NCBI RefSeq assembly: GCF_003130795.1
Contig: NZ_CP029353.1
Span: 599,001 to 663,000, forward strand
Length of the DNA: 64,000 nucleotides
Direction of reading: 5' to 3'
From: Azospirillum thermophilum
GTDB lineage: Bacteria; Pseudomonadota; Alphaproteobacteria; Azospirillales; Azospirillaceae
Shown: positions 54,553 through 63,506 of the stretch, piece after piece
Layout: every line of letters begins with the position of its first letter
Numbering within the stretch: position 1 is the stretch's first letter
Made by a program: the position numbers and the translations under genes
The notes under the pieces: model-generated
The model's input: the letters and a program-made list of their open reading frames with translations, nothing else
Told to the model about the DNA's origin: nothing
The model's database searches: none

Positions 54553-54682
54553 GGTCAGCGGTATCCCTGCAATCATGCCGGTGCGCCCGGCGTTCGCTCC
54601 TATGTGAGGGCATGGGCCGCCCGGAGCAAGACAAATCCGGAGCAGGCCGAAAGCGCCGGGCAATCGCCGCCGCCGCCGCCCG

Positions 54683-55249
54683 TCACGGGGTGGAGGAGGT
54701 CCCGGCCGACTCCTCCGCGATCTGATGCCGCAGGATCAGCGGCGCCTGCAGCGCGCTGAACAGCAGCGTCAGCGGCATGATGCCGAACACCTTGAAGTTC
54801 ACCCAGGCGTCGGTGCTCAGGCTGCGCCACACGATCTCGTTCAGCACGGCCAGCACCAGGAAGAACCAGGCCCAGCGGATGCCCAGCGTGCGCCATCCCT
54901 CGTCGCTGAGGGTCAGCACGGTGCCGAGCAGCCGCTTCAGCACGTTGCGCCCCGTCAGGTGGGCGACGAACAGCACGGTGGCGAACAGCAGGTTGACCAG
55001 CGTCGGCTTCAGCTTGATGAACAGGTCGTCCTGCAGCCACAGCGTCAGGCCGCCGAACAGCAGCACGAAGCCGGCGCCGACCACCGGCATGATCGGGACC
55101 TTGCGCTCCATGTGCCAGGAGACCAGCACGGCGATCGCCGTGGCCACCATGAAGACGGCGGTGCCGGTCATGATCCCGGCCCGGGAATTGGCGATGAAGA
55201 AGGCCGCGAGCGGGCCGGCCTCGATCAGCAGTCGCGCATACTGGTTCAT
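54683..55249 (-). CDS. yciB: Inner-membrane protein YciB (septation protein A)
   Basis: A 188-residue polytopic protein with about five membrane segments and the YciB/IspZ pattern: [14 protein letters not shown], a [13 protein letters not shown] block and the NEIVWR motif. YciB is involved in cell envelope integrity and division in Enterobacteria and Shigella. The frame continues three codons upstream to GTG 55258. It lies upstream of tatA on the same strand with 130 bases between. Confidence 0.93.
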   Translation of the reverse strand: MNQYARLLIEAGPLAAFFIANSRAGIMTGTAVFMVATAIAVLVSWHMERKVPIMPVVGAGFVLLFGGLTLWLQDDLFIKLKPTLVNLLFATVLFVAHLTGRNVLKRLLGTVLTLSDEGWRTLGIRWAWFFLVLAVLNEIVWRSLSTDAWVNFKVFGIMPLTLLFSALQAPLILRHQIAEESAGTSSTP

Positions 55250-55338
55250 GGGCTTCACATAGCCCGAACCGCCCGCCGGTTAAAGGGGCAAAGCCCCGGC
55301 CGATCGGAGTAGCCGGGGAAAGCCGCCGTCAGAAGCCG

Positions 55339-56412
55339 TCAGAACTGGACGGACAGGCGCAGCGACCCGTAGTTGGTCAGCGATTTCTGCCCCTCGAACT
55401 CCGGGGTCTGGATGGTCTGCGCGTAGGTCAGGCCATAGCGGCCGTAGCGCAGCGCCACACCCGCCTGGACGGCGCCGACGAGGGTCCGCTTCTCCACCGA
55501 GCGGCCCGGCTTGTCGCTGTTGCCGTCGAGGAAGATGTTGCGCCCGACCGCGCGGCCCTCGGCGCTGGTGTAGACGTACCAGGAGAAACCGCGGGTACCG
55601 CTCTGCCGGCCGTCGCTGTCCTGGTAGGGGATGCTGCTGGTCGGCCGCATCACCAGCGCCCCGACCGGCGCCGGCATGTTGCCGCCCAGCCGCAGCGTCG
55701 CCCCCGCCGCCCCCATGGTCAGCACGTTGCCGACGCTGCCCGCCACATGGGGGCTGAGGTCCCATTCGAGCGGCCCCAGCGTGTTCGGCCGCTCGCCGCG
55801 CCAGACATGCTCGTAGCCGAGGACGACCCCCGGCTCGTCGCGGAGCTGGTAGCGCCAGCCCTCCGGGTAGGTCGCGCCCCGGACGACCTTGTGGACGGCC
55901 TTCTGCGTCTGTTCGGCCAGCGAGGCCGGCCCGACCATGCCGAGGTCGAGGTCGATGCGGTCGACCGCCCGCGGCGCCTCGTTCAGGATCGACAGCCGGC
56001 CGTAGAGCCAGCCGGCATAGGGCCGGTCGGTCGGGTCGGGGTTGCGGGCGCGCAGGTTGCTCGGCGTGTAGATGTTCTGCCCGAAGGCGAAGCCGTAGCG
56101 CCGCACGCCGTCCGGCTCGATCCACGGCACGAGGTCGGCCAGCCAGTCGATGCTGCCGTAGGTCGGCCGGTCGCCGGAGAAGTAGTAGAACTGGAAGCCG
56201 TTGGTGTAATAGCGGTCGGTGTTGCCGCCGAACAGGTCGTTGTCGATCCAGAAGCCGATCGAGGGGCCGGCCCGCTCCGCGCCGTCCGGTGCGGCGGCCG
56301 GCCCCGCATCCCGGCCCGCGGGATCCTGCGCTCCGCCAGCACCGGCGCCAAGCCCGGCGGACAGCCCCGCAGCCAGCGCGACCGCGACGCGGCCCCCTGC
56401 AATCCCCCTCAT
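55339..56412 (-). CDS. LpxR-like lipid A deacylase
   Basis: A 357-residue outer-membrane protein with a signal peptide (about 1-28, ending GGAQ). The LpxR patterns are present: IDNDLFGGNTDRYYTNGFQ (about 53-71), RPYAGW, and the GMVGPASLAEQTQKAVHK block (about 160-177) holding the catalytic His. It ends in LRLSVQF, with the terminal Phe of beta-barrel proteins. LpxR removes the 3'-acyl chains of lipid A and weakens immune detection. AGGACGAG precedes ATG 56412. Confidence 0.87.
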   Translation of the reverse strand: MRGIAGGRVAVALAAGLSAGLGAGAGGAQDPAGRDAGPAAAPDGAERAGPSIGFWIDNDLFGGNTDRYYTNGFQFYYFSGDRPTYGSIDWLADLVPWIEPDGVRRYGFAFGQNIYTPSNLRARNPDPTDRPYAGWLYGRLSILNEAPRAVDRIDLDLGMVGPASLAEQTQKAVHKVVRGATYPEGWRYQLRDEPGVVLGYEHVWRGERPNTLGPLEWDLSPHVAGSVGNVLTMGAAGATLRLGGNMPAPVGALVMRPTSSIPYQDSDGRQSGTRGFSWYVYTSAEGRAVGRNIFLDGNSDKPGRSVEKRTLVGAVQAGVALRYGRYGLTYAQTIQTPEFEGQKSLTNYGSLRLSVQF

Positions 56413-56504
56413 CTCGTCCTGCTCCCCAGTCGCATCGCTGCCTGGGGAACACGCGCACCGGGCCGGTGGTTGCCGGCCGGACCGGGGGAATGGAGGGGTA
56501 GCGC

Positions 56505-58019
56505 CTACTGGAACGCCACCTCGGCGAAGCTGCGCAGCTTGCGGGAATGCAGGGTCTCCATCCCGTGCTCGCGCAGCAGCTCCATGGCCAGCACGCCGAT
56601 CTTCAGGTGCTGGTCCACCCGCTCGCGGTAGAAGCGGTCGGCCATGCCCGGCAGCTTGAGCTGGCCGTGCATCGGCTTGTCGGAGACGCAGAGCAGCGTG
56701 CCGTAGGGAACGCGGAAGCGGAAGCCGTTGGCCGCGATGGTGGCGCTTTCCATGTCCAGCGCGATGGCGCGGCTCTGGCTGAAGCGCATCAGCGGCTCGC
56801 GGTGGTCGCGCAGCTCCCAGTTGCGGTTGTCGATGGTGGCGACGGTGCCGGTGCGCATGATGCTCTTCAGCGCATAGCCGGACAGGCCGGTCACCCGCTC
56901 CACCGCCGTCTCCAGCGCGCGCTGCACCTCGGCCAGCGCCGGGACGGGCACCCAGGTCGGCAGGTCGGCGTCCAGCACATGGTCGTCGCGGACATAGCCG
57001 TGGGCCAGCACATAGTCGCCCAGCCGCTGCGTGCTGCGCAGCCCGGCGCAGTGGCCCAGCATCACCCAGGCGTGCGGGCGCAGCACCGCGATGTGGTCGG
57101 TGATCGTCTTGGCGTTGGACGGGCCGACGCCGATGTTGACCAGCGTGATGCCGTTGCCGTCCGGCCGGGTCAGGTGATAGGCCGGCATCTGCGGCATGCG
57201 GGCCGGCCGCGCCAGATCGTCCGTCACCGTTGCGTCGGGGTCGAGGTTGCGGTTGTGCAGGACGATGCCGCCCGGCTCGACGAAGCGGTCGTACTGGCGG
57301 CGCACGGCGGCGAGGTCCGGATCGGCCGCCGGCTCCATGATCTCGCGGGCCAGCCGGATGAACTCGTCCACATAGAACTGGTAGTTGGTGAACAGGACGA
57401 AGTTCTGGAAATCCTCCGGCGCCGTCGCGGTGTAGTGGCGCAGCCGGTGCAGCGAGAAATCGACGCGCGGCCCGGTGAAGAGCGCCAGCGGCTTCACGAG
57501 GTCGAGCGACTCCTCGTAGGTGCCGTTGACGATGGTGTCGTCCATCCGGGCGAGGTCGGGCAGGTCGAACAGGTCGGGCAGCCGGGCCACCCGCTCCGGC
57601 GACAGGTCGCCCTCGACATACATGCCCTCGGGGAAGGCGAAATGGATGGGGATCGCCTCGTCGCTGACGCCGACCTCCAGCGGCACGCCGTGGTTGCGCA
57701 GGAGAAGGGTGAGCTGCTCCAGGAAATAGCGCTCGAACAGGTCGGGGCGGGTCACCGTGGTGGCGTAGGTCCCCGGCCCCTCGACGAAGCCGTAGGACAG
57801 GCGCGTGTCCACCGTCGCGGCCGAACTGGTGGTCAGCCGGACGTAGGGGTAATGGGCATGGACGCGGCCGTCGAGATCCTCGCCGCGGGTGAAGGCGGAG
57901 AAGCGGTGGCGCAGGAAGGCGGTGTTGCGCTCGTAGAGGGCGCGCACGCAGGCCAGGGCCTCGCGCGCATCGGTGAAGGACCCGGCCGGGCCGGGCGGGA
58001 TCGGGAAGTCCTTGGTCAT
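56505..58019 (-). CDS. amn: AMP nucleosidase
   Basis: A 504-residue enzyme that splits AMP into adenine and ribose 5-phosphate in the cytoplasm. The N-terminal domain (about 1-195) is specific to Amn. The C-terminal domain has the nucleoside-phosphorylase fold with NIGVGPSNAKT, MLGHCAGLR, the DMESATIAANGFRFRVPYGT block and LCVSDKPMHG. Length equals that of E. coli Amn plus a short N-terminal extension. Start ATG 58019; the longer frame to 58136 has no Amn similarity. It is divergent from the lipoprotein gene. Confidence 0.95.
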   Translation of the reverse strand: MTKDFPIPPGPAGSFTDAREALACVRALYERNTAFLRHRFSAFTRGEDLDGRVHAHYPYVRLTTSSAATVDTRLSYGFVEGPGTYATTVTRPDLFERYFLEQLTLLLRNHGVPLEVGVSDEAIPIHFAFPEGMYVEGDLSPERVARLPDLFDLPDLARMDDTIVNGTYEESLDLVKPLALFTGPRVDFSLHRLRHYTATAPEDFQNFVLFTNYQFYVDEFIRLAREIMEPAADPDLAAVRRQYDRFVEPGGIVLHNRNLDPDATVTDDLARPARMPQMPAYHLTRPDGNGITLVNIGVGPSNAKTITDHIAVLRPHAWVMLGHCAGLRSTQRLGDYVLAHGYVRDDHVLDADLPTWVPVPALAEVQRALETAVERVTGLSGYALKSIMRTGTVATIDNRNWELRDHREPLMRFSQSRAIALDMESATIAANGFRFRVPYGTLLCVSDKPMHGQLKLPGMADRFYRERVDQHLKIGVLAMELLREHGMETLHSRKLRSFAEVAFQ

Positions 58020-58152
58020 GCCCCAACAGATGGCACGCAAAGGGCCGGCTGGAAAGAGCCTCTTCCAGACGATGCGGATCCGGAGGGGGAGGAAGGGGGC
58101 GCCGTCGCGGGGGACGGTTGCCCGCGCCCTCTCCATGGGCCATCTCTATGGA

Positions 58153-58761
58153 ATGAGCGAACCTCTCCCCTTGCCGGCGGTTCTCGCCGCGGCCCTGTCG
58201 GCGTCGCTGCTGGCGGCCTGCGCCGCCGATATCCGCGACGACTGGCCGGGCCGCGCCCAGACGCCGGGGCAGGTCGCGCCCAACCGGACGGCGCCCGGCC
58301 CGGTGGCCTCCCGCCCGATCACGACGCAGACCTACGTGCCGGGCACCGTCTCCGGCGGAGGACGGCTGTGGAGCGAGCAGGTCCAGGCGGAGAGCCGCGC
58401 CGGAACCGGGGGCGGCATCGGCGTGCAGCCGGCGCCGCGTCCGGAGACGACGCGCCGGCCGGCCGGCGCGCAGGACCGGGCGCAGGATGCTCCGCAGGGA
58501 CCGCAGCCGCAGGGACCGCCGGCCAGGCGGCGCGGCAGTTCCTCGCCGCCGCCGGAGCGGACGGTGCTGCCGCCGCAGCCCGTGCCGCTGCCGGCCCCGC
58601 CCTCCACCCAGGACGCCACCGACGCCTTCAAGCGCGACCTGATCCGGCCGGAGATCGACCGGATGCGCACCGACGACGCCATGGGCAAGCTCGATCCGCT
58701 GGGGCAGCGCGACCTGATGCGGCGGGAGAACGACCTGCGCCAGTGGGGCGGCAACCGCTGA
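58153..58761 (+). CDS. Proline-rich lipoprotein
   Basis: A 202-residue exported protein with a lipoprotein signal peptide and lipobox LLAAC (about 18-22). A long disordered Pro/Gln/Arg-rich stretch (about 70-145) follows, then a short helical C-terminus (about 160-200, FKRDLIRPEIDRMR). No family recognised. The start is uncertain, since ATG 58135 is in the same frame; ATG 58153 gives the more compact signal peptide. Confidence 0.72.
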   Translation: MSEPLPLPAVLAAALSASLLAACAADIRDDWPGRAQTPGQVAPNRTAPGPVASRPITTQTYVPGTVSGGGRLWSEQVQAESRAGTGGGIGVQPAPRPETTRRPAGAQDRAQDAPQGPQPQGPPARRRGSSSPPPERTVLPPQPVPLPAPPSTQDATDAFKRDLIRPEIDRMRTDDAMGKLDPLGQRDLMRRENDLRQWGGNR

Positions 58762-58878
58762 GGCCGCCGCAGGGCCGCTGCCCGCCTTCCATGCCGTTGC
58801 GCCTGCCGCGTCGCACTTGACCTTGCGGCCCCGCTGCCGCCATACCGGCCGCCGGACGGGCAGGGGAGGCCGGCGGCG

Positions 58879-59373
58879 ATGATGACCTTGACGGGGGCGT
58901 TCGGGACCGGACTGACGGAACCGGTGTGGGTGCTGCAGCACCTCGCGGGGTTCCTCGCCATCGGCATGTGGGCGGGCCAGACGGGCGGCACGGCCGTCTG
59001 GCAGGTGCCGGTCGCGGCGGTGACCGCGGCGCTCGCCGCCGGGCTGGCGGCGCAGACCGGGATCAAACTGCCCTATGCCGCGCAGGGGCTCGCCGTCTCG
59101 CTGCTGGTGATCGGCGGGCTGGTGGCGGTCGGGGTGCGGGCGCCGGTCGTGCTGGCGGTGCTGGCGGCGGCGGTCGCCGCGGTGTTCCACGGCTATCCGC
59201 ACCAGGGATCGGCCCTGTTCTGGGCCGGCTGCGCCGGTGGCTTCCTGCTGGTCGCCTGCGGCGGGCTGGGGCTGAGCGCGGTGCTGGGACAGGCGGTTTC
59301 GGCCCGCGCGGTGCAGTTGTGTGGCGGCGCGGTCGCGGTGGCCGGGCTTCTCGACCTCATGAACGTCATTTAA
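58879..59373 (+). CDS. HupE/UreJ-family protein
   Basis: A 164-residue inner-membrane protein with about six hydrophobic segments. The N-terminal LQHLAGFLAIGMWAGQ (around residues 20-35) follows the HupE/UreJ metal-binding pattern around a His, and HGYPHQGS (about 95-102) carries further His residues. This family takes up Ni2+ or Co2+ for hydrogenase or urease. Neither enzyme's genes are in the window. GGGAGG lies about a dozen bases before ATG 58879. Confidence 0.82.
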   Translation: MMTLTGAFGTGLTEPVWVLQHLAGFLAIGMWAGQTGGTAVWQVPVAAVTAALAAGLAAQTGIKLPYAAQGLAVSLLVIGGLVAVGVRAPVVLAVLAAAVAAVFHGYPHQGSALFWAGCAGGFLLVACGGLGLSAVLGQAVSARAVQLCGGAVAVAGLLDLMNVI

Positions 59374-59431
59374 CCGTTCACGCCTTGAAAAGCCGGGGTT
59401 GCACGGAGATCTTCAGGAGGCGACACCCCCT

Positions 59432-60697
59432 TTGACCCTGCGGGAACGGGATAAGCCGGTGCCACGCGCGAACGCCAATGCCCGTCCGACCACCGGCGCC
59501 GAGTCCACCGGCTCCCGCCGCGCCTTCCTGCTCGGCGCCGGAGCGGCCGGCCTCGCGGCGATGCTGCCGCATCCCGGCCGGGCGCAGACTCCCCTCCCCG
59601 ACATCCGTTACTTCCGCATCGGCACCGGCACCACCTCGGGCACCTATTTTCCGATCGGCGGGCTGATCGCCAACGCCATCTCCAACCCGCCCGGCTCGCG
59701 CCCCTGCGAGAAGGGGGGAAGCTGCGGCATCCCCGGCCTGATCGTCGTCGCGCAGGCGACCACCGGCTCCGTGGAGAACATCGAGCTTTTGCGCAGCGGT
59801 GCCGTGGAGGCCGGGCTGGCCCAGGCCGACGTCGCCTGGTGGGCCTATTCCGGCACAGGCAGCTTCAAGGGCAAGCCGCCCTTCGAGGCGCTGCGCTCGC
59901 TCGGCATGCTCTATGCGGAGGCGATCCAGCTCGTCGTCCGGGCGGACAGCGGCATCCATTCCACGAAGGATCTGGCCGGCAAGGCGATCTCGCTGGGCGA
60001 GGAGGGATCCGGAACGCTGGTGGAGGCGCGGCTGCTGCTCGACGCCTTCGGGGTGAAGGAGGCGGGGCTGAAGCCGGCCTATCTGAAGCCGGGCACCGCC
60101 GCCGACCGCATGGCGAAGGGGGAACTGGACGGCTTCTTCATGGTCGGGGGCTATCCGGTCTCCGCCGTCAGCGACGTCGCCGCCCGCGTGCCGATCCGCC
60201 TGATCCCGATCGAGGGGGACATCGCCCGGACGCTGCGCCAGCGCCAGCGCTTCTACATGGAAAGCGTGATCCCGGCCGAAGCCTATCCCGGCACCGCCGC
60301 CACCCCGACCCTGGCGCTGGGGGCGGAACTGCTGGTGCGCGCCGACCGCCCGGAGGAGCTGATCTACGGCATCGTCAAGGCGCTGTGGCACGAGAACACC
60401 CGCCGCCTCCTGGCGGAAGGGCACCCGCGGGGGAAGAGCTTCGACCCCGCCAAGGCGGTGGCGGGCGTGTCCGTCCCGCTCCACCCCGGCGCCGAGCGCT
60501 ACTATGGCGAGGCCGGGCTGATCGGCAACGCGGCGAACGAGCCGGCGGGGGCTACGCTTCCCGACAAGCCGGCACCCGCCGCATCCCCGGAACCGCCGTC
60601 CGTGCCCCCGCCATCCCCTGTTCCGCCAACCACCACCCCGCCGGCCACCACCCCGCCGGCCACCATCCCGCTGCCGTCCGTCAAGCCGCAGCCCTGA
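59432..60697 (+). CDS. TAXI-family TRAP transporter solute-binding protein
   Basis: A 421-residue periplasmic receptor. A Tat signal peptide with twin arginines (SRRAFLLGAGAAGL, about 28-41) ends near GRAQ. The TAXI domain (about 55-385) opens with IGTGTTSGTYFPIGG. A Pro/Thr-rich tail (about 385-421) follows and is not part of the family. TAXI proteins feed TRAP transporters that import C4-dicarboxylates or similar acids. The membrane component (DctM/DctQ fusion) is not next to it. I place the start at TTG 59432, behind AGGAGG; GTG 59459 is an alternative. Confidence 0.85.
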   Translation: MTLRERDKPVPRANANARPTTGAESTGSRRAFLLGAGAAGLAAMLPHPGRAQTPLPDIRYFRIGTGTTSGTYFPIGGLIANAISNPPGSRPCEKGGSCGIPGLIVVAQATTGSVENIELLRSGAVEAGLAQADVAWWAYSGTGSFKGKPPFEALRSLGMLYAEAIQLVVRADSGIHSTKDLAGKAISLGEEGSGTLVEARLLLDAFGVKEAGLKPAYLKPGTAADRMAKGELDGFFMVGGYPVSAVSDVAARVPIRLIPIEGDIARTLRQRQRFYMESVIPAEAYPGTAATPTLALGAELLVRADRPEELIYGIVKALWHENTRRLLAEGHPRGKSFDPAKAVAGVSVPLHPGAERYYGEAGLIGNAANEPAGATLPDKPAPAASPEPPSVPPPSPVPPTTTPPATTPPATIPLPSVKPQP

Positions 60698-60724
60698 GCG
60701 GTGGCGGTCCGTCCGGGTCCGGGG

Positions 60725-60991
60725 TCAGTTCCGGCCGCTCTCCGGCCGGGTGAGGCCCTTGCCATAGCCGGAGACCCGCGCCTCGGTGCCCTTGGCCTTG
60801 TTGTCGGCGGTCCCGGCGTCGGCCTCGCGCTGGTGCGCGGCATGGCTGCCGGTCCCGGCGGGGGACTGGTTGCCGCGGAAGGGGTTCTGCCGGCCGGACT
60901 TGTCGGACACGGCATCGTCCCGGCCCTGTTCCGCGCCGCCCTGGCCGGTTCCGATGTCCGGGCTGTCGATGTTGCGCTTGTTGTCGCTCAT
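60725..60991 (-). CDS. Small hypothetical hydrophilic protein
   Basis: An 88-residue protein, charged and rich in Gly, Asp, Asn and Gln, without hydrophobic segments, so probably disordered. AGGAGG is seven bases before ATG 60991, which strongly supports translation. Starts MSDNKRNIDS, ends RPESGRN. No recognised family; compositional similarity to small stress-related proteins is only suggestive. Confidence 0.68.
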   Translation of the reverse strand: MSDNKRNIDSPDIGTGQGGAEQGRDDAVSDKSGRQNPFRGNQSPAGTGSHAAHQREADAGTADNKAKGTEARVSGYGKGLTRPESGRN

Positions 60992-61094
60992 GGATCGCCT
61001 CCTGTCGCGGACCCCGGCCGGCAAGGCGGCCGGGGCGCTGGAGCCATCCTCAACAGGGTCGCGGGCCCGCGGGTTCCTGCCGCGCAGGCCGGGA

Positions 61095-61739
61095 TCAGGG
61101 GGCGATCACCCACTCCTCGGCCTTGGCGGCGGCGATCCAGTCGCGCATCGCCGGCAGGGCGAGCACGGTGTCCATATAGGCCCGCACCGTCTCGTCCACC
61201 GTCACGTCGTAGGTCGTGAAGCGGGTCACCACCGGGGCGAACATCGCGTCGGCGATGGTGAAGCGGCCGAACAGGAAGGGACCGTTCTGGCCGAAGCGCC
61301 GGCGCGTCTCCGTCCACAGGGCGATGACGCGGGCGATGTCGGCCTCGCTTTCCGGGGTGCGGCCCTCGCCGGGATGGTCGGCCTTCAGGTCCATCGGCAT
61401 GTTGCCGCGCAACCCGGCGAAGCCGGCATGCATCTCCGCCGATACGGAGCGGGCGACGGCACGGGCATGGGCGTCGTCCGGCCACAGCCCGGCGGCGGGG
61501 TCGAGTTCCGCCACATATTCGCAGATCGCCAGCGAATCCCAGATGGTCCGGTTGCCGTGCAGCAGGCAGGGAACCTTGCCGGAGGGGGAATGGGCGAGGA
61601 CGCGCTCCTTCGTGTCCGGCTGGCGCAGCGGGACCAGGATTTCGCGGAAGGGCAGGCCGGCCTGCTTCAGGGCCAGCCAGGGGCGCAGCGACCAGGAGGA
61701 ATAGGCCTTGTTCCCGATCACCAGGGTCAGGTCCGACAT
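61095..61739 (-). CDS. Glutathione S-transferase family protein
   Basis: A 214-residue GST. The thioredoxin-fold N-terminal domain has the catalytic Ser region YSSWSLRP (about 13-20) and the cis-proline motif GKVPCLL, and the helical C-terminal domain follows (about 85-214). It is a zeta/maleylacetoacetate isomerase-like or yfcF-like type by overall sequence, used for detoxification or aromatic degradation. AGGAGAG lies before ATG 61739. It is divergent from the aminopeptidase gene. Confidence 0.9.
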   Translation of the reverse strand: MSDLTLVIGNKAYSSWSLRPWLALKQAGLPFREILVPLRQPDTKERVLAHSPSGKVPCLLHGNRTIWDSLAICEYVAELDPAAGLWPDDAHARAVARSVSAEMHAGFAGLRGNMPMDLKADHPGEGRTPESEADIARVIALWTETRRRFGQNGPFLFGRFTIADAMFAPVVTRFTTYDVTVDETVRAYMDTVLALPAMRDWIAAAKAEEWVIAP

Positions 61740-61912
61740 CGCACTCTCCTGTTCATGCCGCCGAGTTCATGTCGTCGAGCGGGCATGCCATCAAAAGGGA
61801 GGGGCGAGCATGACCGCCGCAGCCTCCGCGCGCAAGCTGGAAGGGCAGCCATTCGCGCAGGCCCGCCCTGCGGGGCGCCGCTGCCCCCTTCCCACCGCGC
61901 GTCCGGCGCGCC

Positions 61913-63352
61913 ATGCTCTTGCTTCATCATCCCTGTGGTTTCGATGAAGGAACATCCGCCTTGCTCGCCACCCTGCTTGATGCCGACCAGCCCGATGCCG
62001 GCGCGCCGGAGAGCCTGCCGATCACCCCGCTGACCAAGGGGGAGCTGTCCGGCTGGCTCGACGCCCAGCCCGCCGCCACCGCGGCCTGGGTCAGGGCGCT
62101 GAACTTCACGGCCGAGCCCGGCTCGCTGGCCTATCTGCCGGGCGAGGGCGGGGCCATCGCCCGGGTACTCGCCGGCGTGCCGGCGGTGGACGACCTCTGG
62201 GCCTTCGCCGGCCTGCCCGCCGCCCTGCCGCCCGGACGCTACCGCATCGACGCCGACCTCGACGAGCGCGCCGCCGGCCGCGCCGCGCTGGCCTGGGCGC
62301 TCGGCAGCTACCGCTTCGGCCGCTACAAGTCGTCCGACAAGGGCTTCGCGTCGCTGGTCTGGCCGGCCAGGGCGGACCGGGCGGCGGTGGAGCGCACCGC
62401 CATCTCCACCTACATGGTCCGCGACCTCGTCAACACGCCGGCCTCCGATCTCGGCCCGGCGGAGCTGGCCGACGCCGCCCAGGCGCTGGCCGACGAGTTC
62501 GGGGCGGACTGCGAGGTGATCGTCGGCGACGAACTGCTCGACCGCAACTATCCGGCCGTCCATGCCGTCGGCCGCGCCAGCCCGCGGGCGCCGCGGCTGA
62601 TCGACCTGCGCTGGGGCAAGCCGGAGCATCCCAAGCTCACCATCGTCGGCAAGGGCGTCTGCTTCGACACCGGCGGGCTGGACCTCAAGCCGTCCTCGGC
62701 GATGCTGATGATGAAGAAGGACATGGGTGGCGCCGCCCACGCCCTGGCGCTCGGCCGCATGGTGATGGCGGCGGGGCTGGCGGTGCGGCTGCGCGTGCTG
62801 GTGCCGGCGGTGGAGAATGTCGTGTCGGGCAACGCCTTCAAGCCGCTCGACGTGCTGAAGACCCGCAAGGGGCTGACGGTGGAGGTCGGCAACACCGACG
62901 CCGAGGGCCGGCTGATCCTGTGCGACGCGCTGGCCGAGGCGGATTCGGAGAAGCCGGACCTGCTGATCGACTTCGCCACCCTGACCGGCGCCGCCCGCGT
63001 GGCGCTGGGGCCGGAGCTGCCGGCGCTGTTCAGCAACGACGACCGGCTGGCCGACGATCTGCTGGCCGCCGGCACGGCGGAGGAGGACCCGCTGTGGCGC
63101 CTGCCGCTGTGGGCCTCCTACCGCAAGGGGCTGGACAGCAAGGTGGCCGACCTGAACAACGTCGCCACCCACTCCTTCGCCGGGGCGATCATCGCCGGGC
63201 TGTTCCTGCAGGAGTTCGTGTCGAAGGAGACGCCCTGGGCGCATTTCGACACCTTCGCCTGGAACAACGCCGCCCGCCCCGGCCGGCCGGAGGGGGGGGA
63301 GGCGCTGGGCCTGCGGGCGGCCTACGGCGCGATCGCCAGGCGTTTCGGCTGA
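61913..63352 (+). CDS. M17 leucyl aminopeptidase family protein
   Basis: A 479-residue peptidase. The non-conserved N-terminal domain (about 1-160) is followed by a catalytic domain with the metal-binding motifs: GKGVCFDTGGLDLKP (about 246-260), the MKKDMGGAA stretch and the family signature NTDAEGRL (about 326-333). It removes N-terminal residues, with Leu preferred, using two Zn or Mn ions in the cytoplasm. The family forms hexamers. Start ATG 61913 is used; a TTG at 61961 would give a shorter N-terminus. Confidence 0.92.
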   Translation: MLLLHHPCGFDEGTSALLATLLDADQPDAGAPESLPITPLTKGELSGWLDAQPAATAAWVRALNFTAEPGSLAYLPGEGGAIARVLAGVPAVDDLWAFAGLPAALPPGRYRIDADLDERAAGRAALAWALGSYRFGRYKSSDKGFASLVWPARADRAAVERTAISTYMVRDLVNTPASDLGPAELADAAQALADEFGADCEVIVGDELLDRNYPAVHAVGRASPRAPRLIDLRWGKPEHPKLTIVGKGVCFDTGGLDLKPSSAMLMMKKDMGGAAHALALGRMVMAAGLAVRLRVLVPAVENVVSGNAFKPLDVLKTRKGLTVEVGNTDAEGRLILCDALAEADSEKPDLLIDFATLTGAARVALGPELPALFSNDDRLADDLLAAGTAEEDPLWRLPLWASYRKGLDSKVADLNNVATHSFAGAIIAGLFLQEFVSKETPWAHFDTFAWNNAARPGRPEGGEALGLRAAYGAIARRFG

Positions 63353-63506
63353 TCCTGCGCCTGCGCGGGGCCGGGGGAGGGGCGGGCGGGCCTTGTCACT
63401 CCTTTGGCTCCGTCAGGGGGATGGAACGGGGAATCGGAAAGGGTTACAACATCCGGCGGAGTGAATTCCGGCCGGTGGCCGGACGCGTGGTGGTGGAGAC
63501 GGACAG

